64,000 nucleotides of DNA from positions 124,001 to 188,000 of the forward strand of contig CANLKV010000001.1 in assembly GCA_947491755.1 (NCBI GenBank). The letters are read 5' to 3'. Numbering within the stretch: the first letter of the stretch is position 1; each line of letters opens with the position of its first letter. Positions 15,743-24,327 of this stretch are shown piece after piece. The DNA comes from an uncultured Nonlabens sp. Lineage in GTDB: Bacteria > Bacteroidota > Bacteroidia > Flavobacteriales > Flavobacteriaceae. The notes under the pieces were generated by a model. That model made no database searches. It was not told where the DNA came from and saw only the letters and a program-made list of their open reading frames with translations. The translations under genes were made by a program, and so were the position numbers.

Positions 15743-17966
15743 GTTGATATGGGTGTTGATAATACTCGCTTTTTCAAAAGCGAACTATTTACATGCACAA
15801 CAAAATCAAACTGAAACCCCTAAAAAGATAGGCCTTGTTCTATCAGGCGGTGGTGCCAAAGGACTCGCTCACATAGGAACTCTAAAAGTCATTGACTCTT
15901 TAGGAATTAAAATCGATTACATAGCAGGAACTAGTATGGGTGCTATCGTAGGCTCGCTGTATGCTAGTGGTTACACTGGACAACAGATTGACTCCATATT
16001 TAGAGTGACAGAATTTTCAAACCTTATTGCAGACGAAATCCCGCGTAGCGCAAAAACCTATTATGAACGGCGAGAGAATGAACGGTATGCACTAACGTTG
16101 CCCTTTAAAGATTTTAAAATTGATTTACCCAGCTCCTTGAGCAAAGGGCAAAATGTATACAATCTTATGTCTCAATTACTGGCCCATGTTAATGACCAGG
16201 ATGATTTCTCTAAATTACCTATTCCTTTTTTTTGCATCGCTACAAATATCGCAACCGGGCAAGAAGTAGTACTAGACGTGGGCTACCTGCCGCGTGCAGT
16301 CAATGCTAGTGGCGCTCTACCTTCTTTATTTGCACCTGTACAAATAGATGGAGTCACTCTAATTGATGGTGGGGTTACTGATAATTATCCCGTAGAAAAA
16401 TTGAGAGATAAAGGTATGGACGTAATTATAGGAGTAGATGTACAAGATGATCTTAAACCATTAGACCAGCTGGATAGTGCTTTTGATATTTTAACACAAA
16501 TCAACAATTTTAGAACCATTAACGCAATGAAGGTTAAGGGGCCCAAAACTGATGTGTATATCACTCCAGACATTTCAAATTTTACCGTTATCAGTTTTGA
16601 TCAAGGATCAGAAATTATTGAGCAAGGAGTAGCAGCGGCGCTGGATAAAATAGAGCAGCTTCAACCTCTCGCTACCGCAGGATACCGTAGACAAGCATTG
16701 CGACGTTCAAAACAAGACCGTTTGTATTTATCTAATATTACCGTGACCGGAAATGAACGATACAATCGTGCATTTATCACTGGAAAATTTAAACTACAAA
16801 CACCTGGTTTTACTACCTACGAGGACATAAAAAATGGGGTAAACAACCTGCAAGCCACAAACAATTTTTCCAAAATTAATTATGAATTAATTCCTAATGA
16901 ATATGGGGTAGAACTAGCTGTTGAAGTACAAGAGTCCACTACACGCAACTACCTGCGTTTCAGCTTGCATTATGACGAGTTACTGCGCAGTGCAGCACTA
17001 GTCAACCTGAGTCGTAAAGGTGTTCTGGTTGACAATGATGTTGTTTCTTTTGATGCTATTTTAGGTGATAATTTAAGGTATAGTGCAGATTATTATATCG
17101 ACAAAGGACGGTACTGGTCCATAGGTTTGCACAGTGAGTTTACCCAGTTTGAAAAAAATATACCCACCAGTTTTATAGAAGATGTGACTGGCACAGTACC
17201 ACCTAATGTGAACAGTCTAGAGATTAATTACTACGATTGGACCCAGCAATTTTATCTTCAAACTCGAGTAGATAAAGGCTTTAATGTCACCATAGGTGCA
17301 GAGTTGAAAACCTTAGATATTTTTACAAACACCTTAACCACTGGGGATGTAAATGAGACTCGCACAAATTTTGAAAACAGTACCACAGGCAGTTTGTACG
17401 GCAAGTTCCTACTGGACACTTATGACAACGCCTTCTTTCCTAATTCTGGATGGTTGCTCGATGCAGATTTTCATTTGTATTTATACAATGATGTTTTTCA
17501 AGAAAGTTTTGACGAATTTTCAATTGCACAGCTAGAGGTAGGACATGCCAGGTCATTCGGCAATTTAAGTCTTAATGTTTTAGGTCATGTAGGTATAAAT
17601 GTAGGCAACCCACAAACCTCATCGCTCGATTTTATTTTAGGCGGTTATGGCGCACGTCGCATTAATAACATCTTGCCATTTTATGGCTATGATTTTATCA
17701 GTTTAAGTGGCAATACCATGATACGAGCGCTGTTCAATGTGGACTATGAAATTTTTAAAAAGAACCATGTGTCCTTCAGTGCTAATTTTGCTAGTCTAGA
17801 TGATGATTTATTTGAGCAGGACGATTGGTTCAGGGTGGCACAATATTCAGGATATGCTCTAGGCTATGGCATCGACACATTTCTAGGTCCTCTTGAGTTA
17901 AAATACAGCTTCAGCCCACAACAAGATGATGGCGAGTTTTATGTTCGTTTAGGTTTTTCCTTTTAA
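15729..17966 (+). CDS. Patatin-like phospholipase fused to an outer-membrane BamA-type barrel
   Basis: A 745-aa protein: signal peptide (residues 1-23, ending LHAQ), then a patatin lipase domain with oxyanion loop GGGAKG (40-45), catalytic GTSMG (Ser69) and catalytic Asp213 in the DGG motif. Next comes a POTRA-like segment (LYLSNITVTGNERYNRAFI, about 335-410), and finally a C-terminal 16-strand type barrel ending FYVRLGFSF. This architecture matches type Vd (PlpD-like) secretion proteins and predicts a lipase exported through its own barrel or held at the cell surface. The GTG start at 15729, overlapping uvrC by 14 nt, gives a proper positively charged signal peptide; no ATG does. Confidence 0.88.
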   Translation: MKKSRLIWVLIILAFSKANYLHAQQNQTETPKKIGLVLSGGGAKGLAHIGTLKVIDSLGIKIDYIAGTSMGAIVGSLYASGYTGQQIDSIFRVTEFSNLIADEIPRSAKTYYERRENERYALTLPFKDFKIDLPSSLSKGQNVYNLMSQLLAHVNDQDDFSKLPIPFFCIATNIATGQEVVLDVGYLPRAVNASGALPSLFAPVQIDGVTLIDGGVTDNYPVEKLRDKGMDVIIGVDVQDDLKPLDQLDSAFDILTQINNFRTINAMKVKGPKTDVYITPDISNFTVISFDQGSEIIEQGVAAALDKIEQLQPLATAGYRRQALRRSKQDRLYLSNITVTGNERYNRAFITGKFKLQTPGFTTYEDIKNGVNNLQATNNFSKINYELIPNEYGVELAVEVQESTTRNYLRFSLHYDELLRSAALVNLSRKGVLVDNDVVSFDAILGDNLRYSADYYIDKGRYWSIGLHSEFTQFEKNIPTSFIEDVTGTVPPNVNSLEINYYDWTQQFYLQTRVDKGFNVTIGAELKTLDIFTNTLTTGDVNETRTNFENSTTGSLYGKFLLDTYDNAFFPNSGWLLDADFHLYLYNDVFQESFDEFSIAQLEVGHARSFGNLSLNVLGHVGINVGNPQTSSLDFILGGYGARRINNILPFYGYDFISLSGNTMIRALFNVDYEIFKKNHVSFSANFASLDDDLFEQDDWFRVAQYSGYALGYGIDTFLGPLELKYSFSPQQDDGEFYVRLGFSF

Positions 17967-18006
17967 TTCACTGCTAGTTGAGGTAGGATAAAGGCGATGA
18001 TTTATT

Positions 18007-18022
18007 CGCTTTCGCGAAAGCG
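18007..18022. repeat. Dispersed palindrome copy 5 (perfect)
   Basis: CGCTTTCGCGAAAGCG, palindromic over 20 bp (18005-18024). Lies 41 nt after the stop of the patatin gene, before hmgA. Confidence 0.97.
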
Positions 18023-18163
18023 AACACAACACCAACTACACAAATGGAATTTTATACAGGTTACACAGCACTTGAAAACGGGTCTATAGGGGATTAAAAA
18101 TTACCATACATCCATGGAATGGTCTAAAAAATTGCCGAAATTTAGACGCAAATAATACGAGAT

Positions 18164-19327
18164 ATGCCTTTTTACCATAAAATGGGTTCTATACCGCACA
18201 AACGCCATACGGTTTTTAAGAAACCAGATGGCTCTTTGTATTACGAGCAGCTATTTGGCACCATAGGTTTTGACGGCATGTATACAAACTCATACCATGA
18301 GCACCGCCCTACCATGGTAAATGAGATTAGAGATAGTTACAGTGTTAAGCCAGAGATCGCGCTAGAGAATCATTTAAAATCTTATCGATTAAAGGGGTTT
18401 CAAGTTACTCCCAGGCCGGACTATCTAGAAAGTCGTACCTGTGTTTTAACGAATAGCGATGTAAGTATAGTTCTTGCAGCACCGCAAGAATCTCTTAGGG
18501 CGTATTTTTATAAAAACGCAGACAGCGATGAGCTTTTATTTATACATCAAGGCTCTGGTGTGTTGCGCACACATTTAGGTAATTTAAAGTTTTCCTATGG
18601 TGACTATTTATTGATACCTCGTGGTATTATTTATCAAATCGATTTTGACACGCCAGTTAATAGATTATTTATTGTAGAAAGCCGCAGGCCTATTTATACT
18701 CCTAAACGCTACCGCAACTGGTTTGGTCAATTGTTAGAGCATGCTCCATTTTGTGAGAGGGACATACGCCGTCCAGAAACCCTTGAGACCCATGACAAAA
18801 AAGGTGAGTTTGTAATTAAAGTTAAAAAACAGGATGAGATTTTTGAGATGGTTTATGCCTCCCATCCTTTTGATGTAGTGGGGTACGATGGATATAACTA
18901 TCCCTATGCGTTTTCTATACATGATTTTGAACCTATAACTGGTCGCATACACCAACCGCCACCAGTACATCAAACGTTTGAAACAGATGCTTTTGTGGTT
19001 TGCAGTTTTGTTCCTAGAAAATACGACTACCACCCAGACAGCATCCCTGCCCCTTACAACCATAGTAATATCGATAGTGATGAGGTGCTCTATTATGTAG
19101 ATGGCGATTTTATGAGCCGCAACGACATAGAAAAAGGACATATTTCATTACACCCTGCGGGCATCCCACACGGTCCACACCCAGGGGCTGTAGAGCGCAG
19201 CATAGGGCAAACAGAGACAGAAGAACTAGCGGTGATGGTAGACACATTTAAACCGCTCAAAGTGACTAAGGCTGGACTAGCCATAGCAGATGAATCTTAC
19301 CATAAAAGCTGGTTGGAAGATTCTTAA
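18164..19327 (+). CDS. hmgA: Homogentisate 1,2-dioxygenase
   Basis: Fe(II) ring-cleaving dioxygenase converting homogentisate to maleylacetoacetate in phenylalanine/tyrosine breakdown. 387 aa. The N-terminal FYHKMGSIPHKRHTVFKKPD and YEQLFGTIGFDGMYTNSYH are typical. The metal-site region is in the C-terminal cupin: HPAGIPHGPHPGAVE with downstream TEELAVMVDTFKPL. It is followed by hppD, the enzyme that makes its substrate, with a small membrane protein gene between. The next step (maleylacetoacetate isomerase, fumarylacetoacetase) is not encoded in this window. Confidence 0.96.
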   Translation: MPFYHKMGSIPHKRHTVFKKPDGSLYYEQLFGTIGFDGMYTNSYHEHRPTMVNEIRDSYSVKPEIALENHLKSYRLKGFQVTPRPDYLESRTCVLTNSDVSIVLAAPQESLRAYFYKNADSDELLFIHQGSGVLRTHLGNLKFSYGDYLLIPRGIIYQIDFDTPVNRLFIVESRRPIYTPKRYRNWFGQLLEHAPFCERDIRRPETLETHDKKGEFVIKVKKQDEIFEMVYASHPFDVVGYDGYNYPYAFSIHDFEPITGRIHQPPPVHQTFETDAFVVCSFVPRKYDYHPDSIPAPYNHSNIDSDEVLYYVDGDFMSRNDIEKGHISLHPAGIPHGPHPGAVERSIGQTETEELAVMVDTFKPLKVTKAGLAIADESYHKSWLEDS

Positions 19328-19345
19328 ACCCTTATTGATAATAAA

Positions 19346-19837
19346 GTGAACGAAATAAAAAGAAAACTACCAGCAGATCCAGGTGCAATGGCCCTAGGAA
19401 TCATCGCACTACTAATAAGTCTAGTAGGCTGTTGTTGTGGGTTATTTGCCCTTCCTGCGATTATAATGAGCCTTATAGGACTGATCTGGGCAATTAAAAG
19501 TACTAGAAGGTATAAAGAATCGCCCGCAGAATTTTCAGCTCGCAGCTATAGCAATATCAACACAGCCAAGGTGGTAAATATCATAGCTCTCGTATTGTCA
19601 ACTCTCTTTTTGCTGTTTTCGCTATTTATTTTTGGTGAGCTCGCCCTAAATCCTGAAAATATTATAAAAGAACTGGAAGAGACCGCTAGAGAAATTGAAC
19701 GCGAGGAAGGCAATATTGATCAAGAAGAACAGGTAATAATTACAGATACTCTTATAGACAACTGGAGTTATAACGACGGCATAGACACAGTGCAAACTAT
19801 AAGTCAAGATTCCATTTACAAATCTTTAAAGCAATGA
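19346..19837 (+). CDS. CCC-motif membrane protein
   Basis: A 163-aa protein with two membrane hairpins. The first helices (ALGIIALLISLVGCCCGLFALPAIIMSLIGLIWAI) contain three consecutive cysteines, the motif of a small flavobacterial membrane family. The second helix (NIIALVLSTLFLLFSLFIFG) is followed by an acidic, soluble C-terminal tail (EELEETAREIEREEG). The GTG at 19346 is used as start because the next ATG would remove the cytosolic N-terminus; this is uncertain. Lies 18 nt after hmgA and so is probably cotranscribed with the tyrosine-degradation genes, though a role there is not indicated. Confidence 0.7.
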   Translation: MNEIKRKLPADPGAMALGIIALLISLVGCCCGLFALPAIIMSLIGLIWAIKSTRRYKESPAEFSARSYSNINTAKVVNIIALVLSTLFLLFSLFIFGELALNPENIIKELEETAREIEREEGNIDQEEQVIITDTLIDNWSYNDGIDTVQTISQDSIYKSLKQ

Positions 19838-19932
19838 AAACAAAACTGGTATTAGCACAACAAACTAGAGCCATGTGGTGAGTATGACAATCTTGTATAC
19901 TCGTTATCACTAACTTTTAAAAAAACAACACT

Positions 19933-21096
19933 ATGCCAGCAGAAATTAAAAACCTTAAAGACTTAAAGAATACAGAATACAGCCTGAAAAAACTTTTTTC
20001 AGAAGCAGAAGATTTTCTTCCCTTACTAGGTACAGACTATGTAGAACTTTATGTAGGAAATGCAAAACAAGCCGCTCATTATTATAAAACAGCCTTTGGC
20101 TTTCAATCACTCGCTTATGCCGGGCTGGAAACTGGAGTAAAAGACCGTGTCTCTTATGTCCTGCAGCAAGGTAAGATACGCATCGTATTAACCAGCCCCC
20201 TGCAAAAAGGCGGCGCTATAAATAAGCATATTGACCTGCATGGTGATGGCGTTAAGGTGGTAGCCCTGTGGGTAGAAGACGCTACAGCAGCCTTTAATGA
20301 GACCACAAAACGAGGTGCAAAACCCTACCAGAAACCTACGGTAGATAAAGATGAACATGGTGAGGTAGTTACCTCTGGTATTTATACCTATGGCGAGACC
20401 GTTCATATGTTTATAGAGCGTAAAAACTACAAGGGAACATTTCTACCTGGTTTCAAATCGTGGGAGAGTCACTATAATCCAGAGCCAGTAGGGCTCAAAT
20501 TTATCGATCATATGGTAGGTAATGTAGGCTGGAATGAAATGAACACCTGGTGTAAATTTTATGGGGAAGTAATGGGGTTTGCACAAATTATATCTTTTGC
20601 AGACGATGATATCGCAACAGATTATACCGCGCTTATGAGCAAAGTGATGAGCAATGGTAATGGTCGTGTTAAATTCCCTATTAATGAACCTGCAAAGGGT
20701 ATTAAAAAATCACAAATAGAAGAATATCTGGATTTTTACAACGGCCCTGGCGTACAACATATAGCTGTCGCAACAGACGACATAGTTGCTACAGTTAGCG
20801 CAATGCGTGATCGTGGAGTAGAGTTTTTATACGTGCCAGATGAGTATTATGATGATCTACTAGAGCGTGTAGGAGAAATTGATGAAGATGTAGAAGTACT
20901 TAAAAAACACGGTATCTTAATCGACCGCGATGAAGAGGGGTATTTGTTGCAACTATTTACTAAAACTATTGTTGATCGACCTACCATGTTTATTGAAGTA
21001 ATACAACGCAAGGGAGCTCAATCATTTGGTGTAGGAAATTTTAAAGCATTATTTGAAGCTATAGAGCGAGAGCAAGCCTTGCGTGGTACTCTATAA
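19933..21096 (+). CDS. hppD: 4-hydroxyphenylpyruvate dioxygenase
   Basis: Fe(II) enzyme of the vicinal-oxygen-chelate fold converting 4-hydroxyphenylpyruvate to homogentisate. 387 aa with two VOC halves. Iron ligands are His in FIDHMVGNV, His in GVQHIAVATDDIV and Glu in TMFIEVIQRKG. The C-terminal helix that closes the site is present (FGVGNFKALFEAIEREQ). A weak promoter may exist upstream (TTG then TAACTTTT near 19893-19920), allowing transcription separate from hmgA. Directly supplies HmgA. Confidence 0.97.
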   Translation: MPAEIKNLKDLKNTEYSLKKLFSEAEDFLPLLGTDYVELYVGNAKQAAHYYKTAFGFQSLAYAGLETGVKDRVSYVLQQGKIRIVLTSPLQKGGAINKHIDLHGDGVKVVALWVEDATAAFNETTKRGAKPYQKPTVDKDEHGEVVTSGIYTYGETVHMFIERKNYKGTFLPGFKSWESHYNPEPVGLKFIDHMVGNVGWNEMNTWCKFYGEVMGFAQIISFADDDIATDYTALMSKVMSNGNGRVKFPINEPAKGIKKSQIEEYLDFYNGPGVQHIAVATDDIVATVSAMRDRGVEFLYVPDEYYDDLLERVGEIDEDVEVLKKHGILIDRDEEGYLLQLFTKTIVDRPTMFIEVIQRKGAQSFGVGNFKALFEAIEREQALRGTL

Positions 21097-21159
21097 AATT
21101 GTGGAATAGCATTTGCAAACAAAAAATGGCCGCTGCCTAAAGACGCCGCCTTAAAAGTT

Positions 21160-21957
21160 ATGAAAATAAAAATCTTTCTTGTGCTGCTTGTTTGCGGTAT
21201 GATTATGAGCTACGCACCAGTTAGTAAACTGTCCAGTGTTACAGAGCCGGCATATACTGATGGGGAGTGGTTCAAATTTAGAATACATTATGGGATCTTC
21301 AATGCCAGCTATGCCACACTGCAAGTAGATAGCAAACGACTTAATGGTAAAAAAGTCTACCACTTAAAAGGTAGAGGTAAATCCACAGGCTTGCTGCACT
21401 TGTTTTTTAAAGTAGATGATCGCTACGAGAGTTATATTGATAGAGAAACCGGCAAACCATACCGTTTTATTAGAGATATAGACGAGGGTGGTCATACAAA
21501 GGATATTCAAATAGACTTTGACCACCAGAAGCAAAAGGCGCTGATTCATGATAAAAAACACCAGGAAAAAATGACTATGGATATTAAACCTGGGACACAA
21601 GACATGGTATCCTCTTTTTATCATTTGCGCAATCTTGTAGACCCTAAAGCACTTAAAGAGGGTGATGAGTTTATCTTGCCCATGTTTTTTGACAAAGAGA
21701 ATTATGACTTTAAAATGAAGTTTTTAAGTCGTGATGTTGTGAATACAAAATTTGGTAAAGTAAATGCCTTGAAATTCAGGCCCTATGTTCAATCAGGTAG
21801 AGTGTTTGAAGAAGAGGAGAGCCTTACCGTATGGATTAGTGATGACGATAATAAAATACCGCTTAAAATACAGGCAAAACTCGCCGTGGGCTCACTAACT
21901 GCAGACCTGGACGCTTTTAAAGGACTGCGATATTCATTTAAAAAGATCGTTGAATAA
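21160..21957 (+). CDS. DUF3108 domain-containing protein
   Basis: A 265-aa exported protein with signal sequence MKIKIFLVLLVCGMIMSYA, then a beta-rich DUF3108 domain (GEWFKFRIHYGIFNASYATL, VYHLKGRGKSTGLLHLFF, DRYESYIDRETGKPYRF). The fold is expected to be a periplasmic open barrel. No catalytic motif is visible and the function is unknown. It follows hppD by 63 nt and precedes the tryptophan dioxygenase. A bulged hairpin (TATACTTT-CAA-AAGGTATA, 21963-21981) follows its stop. Confidence 0.82.
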   Translation: MKIKIFLVLLVCGMIMSYAPVSKLSSVTEPAYTDGEWFKFRIHYGIFNASYATLQVDSKRLNGKKVYHLKGRGKSTGLLHLFFKVDDRYESYIDRETGKPYRFIRDIDEGGHTKDIQIDFDHQKQKALIHDKKHQEKMTMDIKPGTQDMVSSFYHLRNLVDPKALKEGDEFILPMFFDKENYDFKMKFLSRDVVNTKFGKVNALKFRPYVQSGRVFEEEESLTVWISDDDNKIPLKIQAKLAVGSLTADLDAFKGLRYSFKKIVE

Positions 21958-22018
21958 CAGCCTATACTTTCAAAAGGTATAAAAAAGGCGGTAACCCGCT
22001 TAAAACCTCAAGGATGTT

Positions 22019-22026
22019 TACTTTTG
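22019..22026 (+). promoter_or_regulatory. Minus-7 box TACTTTTG upstream of tryptophan 2,3-dioxygenase
   Basis: Exact TAnnTTTG match, 18 nt before the ATG. No TTTG at the minus-33 distance. Confidence 0.5.
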
Positions 22027-22044
22027 CATTAATAGAACAAATTC

Positions 22045-23082
22045 ATGGCAGACCAAATCTCTCCAGAAATTGCAGAACGCATTAAGCTTCTAGAAAAGAA
22101 GTTCAAAAATTCTGGCCAGGACATGCTTTCCTATCTTGATGGGTTGCTTTACGACCAGTATATCACCTACTGGGATTATATTAGACTAGACACCTTATTA
22201 AGCCTACAAGTGCCATCGACCTCGTTTCCTGACGAGATGATTTTTATAGGCTACCATCAGATTACCGAGTTGTATTTTAAGCTGGTCATTCACGAGCAAA
22301 AACAAATCATCGAGCAAGAGCAGCTCACCGGCAAATATTTCACAGAAAAAATACGCCGTATCAATCGCTATTTTAAGGTAATGATCAATAGCTTTGAGGT
22401 AATGATCAAGGGAATGGAGCGGGAACAGTTTCTCAAATTTCGCATGTCTCTATTACCTGCAAGCGGTTTTCAAAGTGCGCAATTTCGCATGATAGAACTG
22501 TATGCGACAAATGTTATTCACTTGACCCATAGTAAAGATCGGTTGTTGTTGAAAAAGGGTTTTGAATCTCGCTTTCGCGAAAGCGGCCCCAGAGACAACG
22601 GTAATGAAACCGATACAGTAGATATCAATGCAGCAACCTACAACGTTGTTGAATTGTTTGAACATATATACTGGAAACGCGGTGGTATAGATCTGGCCAC
22701 TGGAGAAAAAACCTTAACACTAAAACAGTTTGAAAAGCGTTATACCCCAAGGTTTTTAAGAATTGCAGAAGAAGTAAAACAAACTAATATTTACCAGCGT
22801 TATTTGAGACTACCAGAATCAGAGCAACTGCCTGAACTGAAAGAAGAATTACGCAAAATGGATGAAAATATAAACATCAACTGGTTACTCATGCACATGG
22901 GTGCCGCCCATCGATATTTGAGAAAGGAAGGGGGAACAGTGCAAGCCACCGGTGGCACTAACTGGAAAGAATTCTTGCCTCCTAGCTTTCAAAAGATATC
23001 ATTTTTCCCTAGTCTATGGACAGCTCAAGAACATGAGTTATGGGGAAAACAGTGGGTTGATCATACCTTTAATACCCCCTAG
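22045..23082 (+). CDS. kynA: Tryptophan 2,3-dioxygenase family protein
   Basis: Haem enzyme opening the indole ring of tryptophan to N-formylkynurenine, first step of the kynurenine route. 345 aa, all helical. The active-site block FIGYHQITELYFKLVIHEQ carries the distal His (H71). LLPASGFQSAQFRMIE is the tryptophan carboxylate-binding region. The C-terminal MHMGAAHRYLRKEGGT and ATGGTNW hold the probable proximal His and the glycine loop. A perfect dispersed palindrome sits at residues about 176-181 and is read as RFRES in a loop. Kynurenine 3-monooxygenase and kynureninase are not in this window. Confidence 0.9.
   Translation: MADQISPEIAERIKLLEKKFKNSGQDMLSYLDGLLYDQYITYWDYIRLDTLLSLQVPSTSFPDEMIFIGYHQITELYFKLVIHEQKQIIEQEQLTGKYFTEKIRRINRYFKVMINSFEVMIKGMEREQFLKFRMSLLPASGFQSAQFRMIELYATNVIHLTHSKDRLLLKKGFESRFRESGPRDNGNETDTVDINAATYNVVELFEHIYWKRGGIDLATGEKTLTLKQFEKRYTPRFLRIAEEVKQTNIYQRYLRLPESEQLPELKEELRKMDENININWLLMHMGAAHRYLRKEGGTVQATGGTNWKEFLPPSFQKISFFPSLWTAQEHELWGKQWVDHTFNTP
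22570..22585. repeat. Dispersed palindrome copy 6 (perfect, inside tryptophan 2,3-dioxygenase)
   Basis: CGCTTTCGCGAAAGCG read as R-F-R-E-S. Confidence 0.97.
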
Positions 23083-23088
23083 AACTGT

Positions 23089-24327
23089 ATGAAAAAGATA
23101 ATCATACTTGCAGTTGCAGCAGTAAGCCTTACATCGTGTAACAATCAACCGGTAGATCTTGCCACCATAGACCCTATCGATATTGCCCCTAAATACTTGT
23201 ATGGTTATGATTTAAATAACTATGAAGTTGTTGAGGACACGGTCAAGCCTGGCGATACTTTTAACGACATGATCGCACCGCATCTCGTAAAAGGGCAAAG
23301 CGCTTATCAGGCAGCAATCACCATGGATAGCATCTATGAACTGCGTCGTATACAGGCTGGCAAACCTTATAAAATCATCAAACGCAAGGATCGTGCAAAC
23401 ACGCCAGAGGCTTTTGTTTATGAGCCTAGCCGTAAAGACTATATCCTATTATCGTTACAAGATATGGTAGCTACAAAAGACGCACACCCTATCACATATA
23501 AGCGTAAAACCGCGACCGGCACTATTACCTCTACCCTGTCAGAAGCTATGGACGAGCAAGGGCTGGGCATGAGCGCTATCTGGGAATTGTCAGACATTTA
23601 TAGATGGACCATCGACTTTTTCAAATTACAAAAAGGCGATCGATTTAAAATGATTTACAAAGAGCGCTATGTCAACGATACCATATATGATGGGATTGAA
23701 GCCATTGATGTAGCGATATTTGAGACAGGCGGCAAGCCCTATTATGCCTTTGATTATGTGACAGACTCAATTAAGGGAGAGCGCGACTATTATGACGACA
23801 AAGGCAAGACCCTGCGCAGTTTTTTCTTGAAAGCACCTGTTAATTATACAAGAATCTCTAGCCGCTTTACACGCAACCGTTTCCACCCAGTACAAAAGCG
23901 CTGGAAAGCACACCTGGGCACTGATTATGCAGCTGCATATGGCACCCCTATTGAAGCAACAGCTAATGGTGTGGTTACAAAATCTGGTTACACTCGTGGC
24001 AACGGTAATTATGTCAAAATAAGACATAACAAGACCTATGAAACACAATACCTACACATGACTAAAAGACTAGTCAAGGTGGGACAAAGAGTACAGCAAG
24101 GGCAAACCATAGGTACTGTAGGTAGCACCGGCCTGGCTACTGGACCGCATGTATGCTATCGCTTTTGGGTTAATGGTAAACAGGTAGATCCCTACCGTCA
24201 AAATTTACCTAGCGCAGACCCACTACCTCAAGAACAGATGGAGGCGTATCAAAACTACATTGCCCCTTTAAAAATAGAAATTGACAACCTTCCTTACCCT
24301 ATAGAAGAAGACCTAGCCACGCTATGA
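23089..24327 (+). CDS. M23 family metallopeptidase (lipoprotein) with HxC in place of HxH
   Basis: A 412-aa lipoprotein: signal MKKIIILAVAAVSLTSC with lipobox Cys17, a linker, a LysM/OapA-like region (VKPGDTFNDMIAPHLVKG, about 55-115), and a C-terminal LytM/M23 endopeptidase domain. Zn ligands His275 and Asp279 are in HLGTDY, the helper motif is QYLHM, but the usual HLH is HVC (His354-Cys356) in GPHVCYRFW. This HVCYRFW form recurs in flavobacterial M23 proteins, so it is probably functional, with Cys as ligand or a non-hydrolytic role. It should act on peptidoglycan cross-links or activate amidases from the outer membrane. It begins 6 nt after kynA and overlaps pgi by 4 nt. Confidence 0.88.
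   Translation: MKKIIILAVAAVSLTSCNNQPVDLATIDPIDIAPKYLYGYDLNNYEVVEDTVKPGDTFNDMIAPHLVKGQSAYQAAITMDSIYELRRIQAGKPYKIIKRKDRANTPEAFVYEPSRKDYILLSLQDMVATKDAHPITYKRKTATGTITSTLSEAMDEQGLGMSAIWELSDIYRWTIDFFKLQKGDRFKMIYKERYVNDTIYDGIEAIDVAIFETGGKPYYAFDYVTDSIKGERDYYDDKGKTLRSFFLKAPVNYTRISSRFTRNRFHPVQKRWKAHLGTDYAAAYGTPIEATANGVVTKSGYTRGNGNYVKIRHNKTYETQYLHMTKRLVKVGQRVQQGQTIGTVGSTGLATGPHVCYRFWVNGKQVDPYRQNLPSADPLPQEQMEAYQNYIAPLKIEIDNLPYPIEEDLATL

Noticed and set aside
18734..19141. 135-codon frame antisense to hmgA
   Set aside because: Shadow of a conserved enzyme; no start signal or family resemblance.
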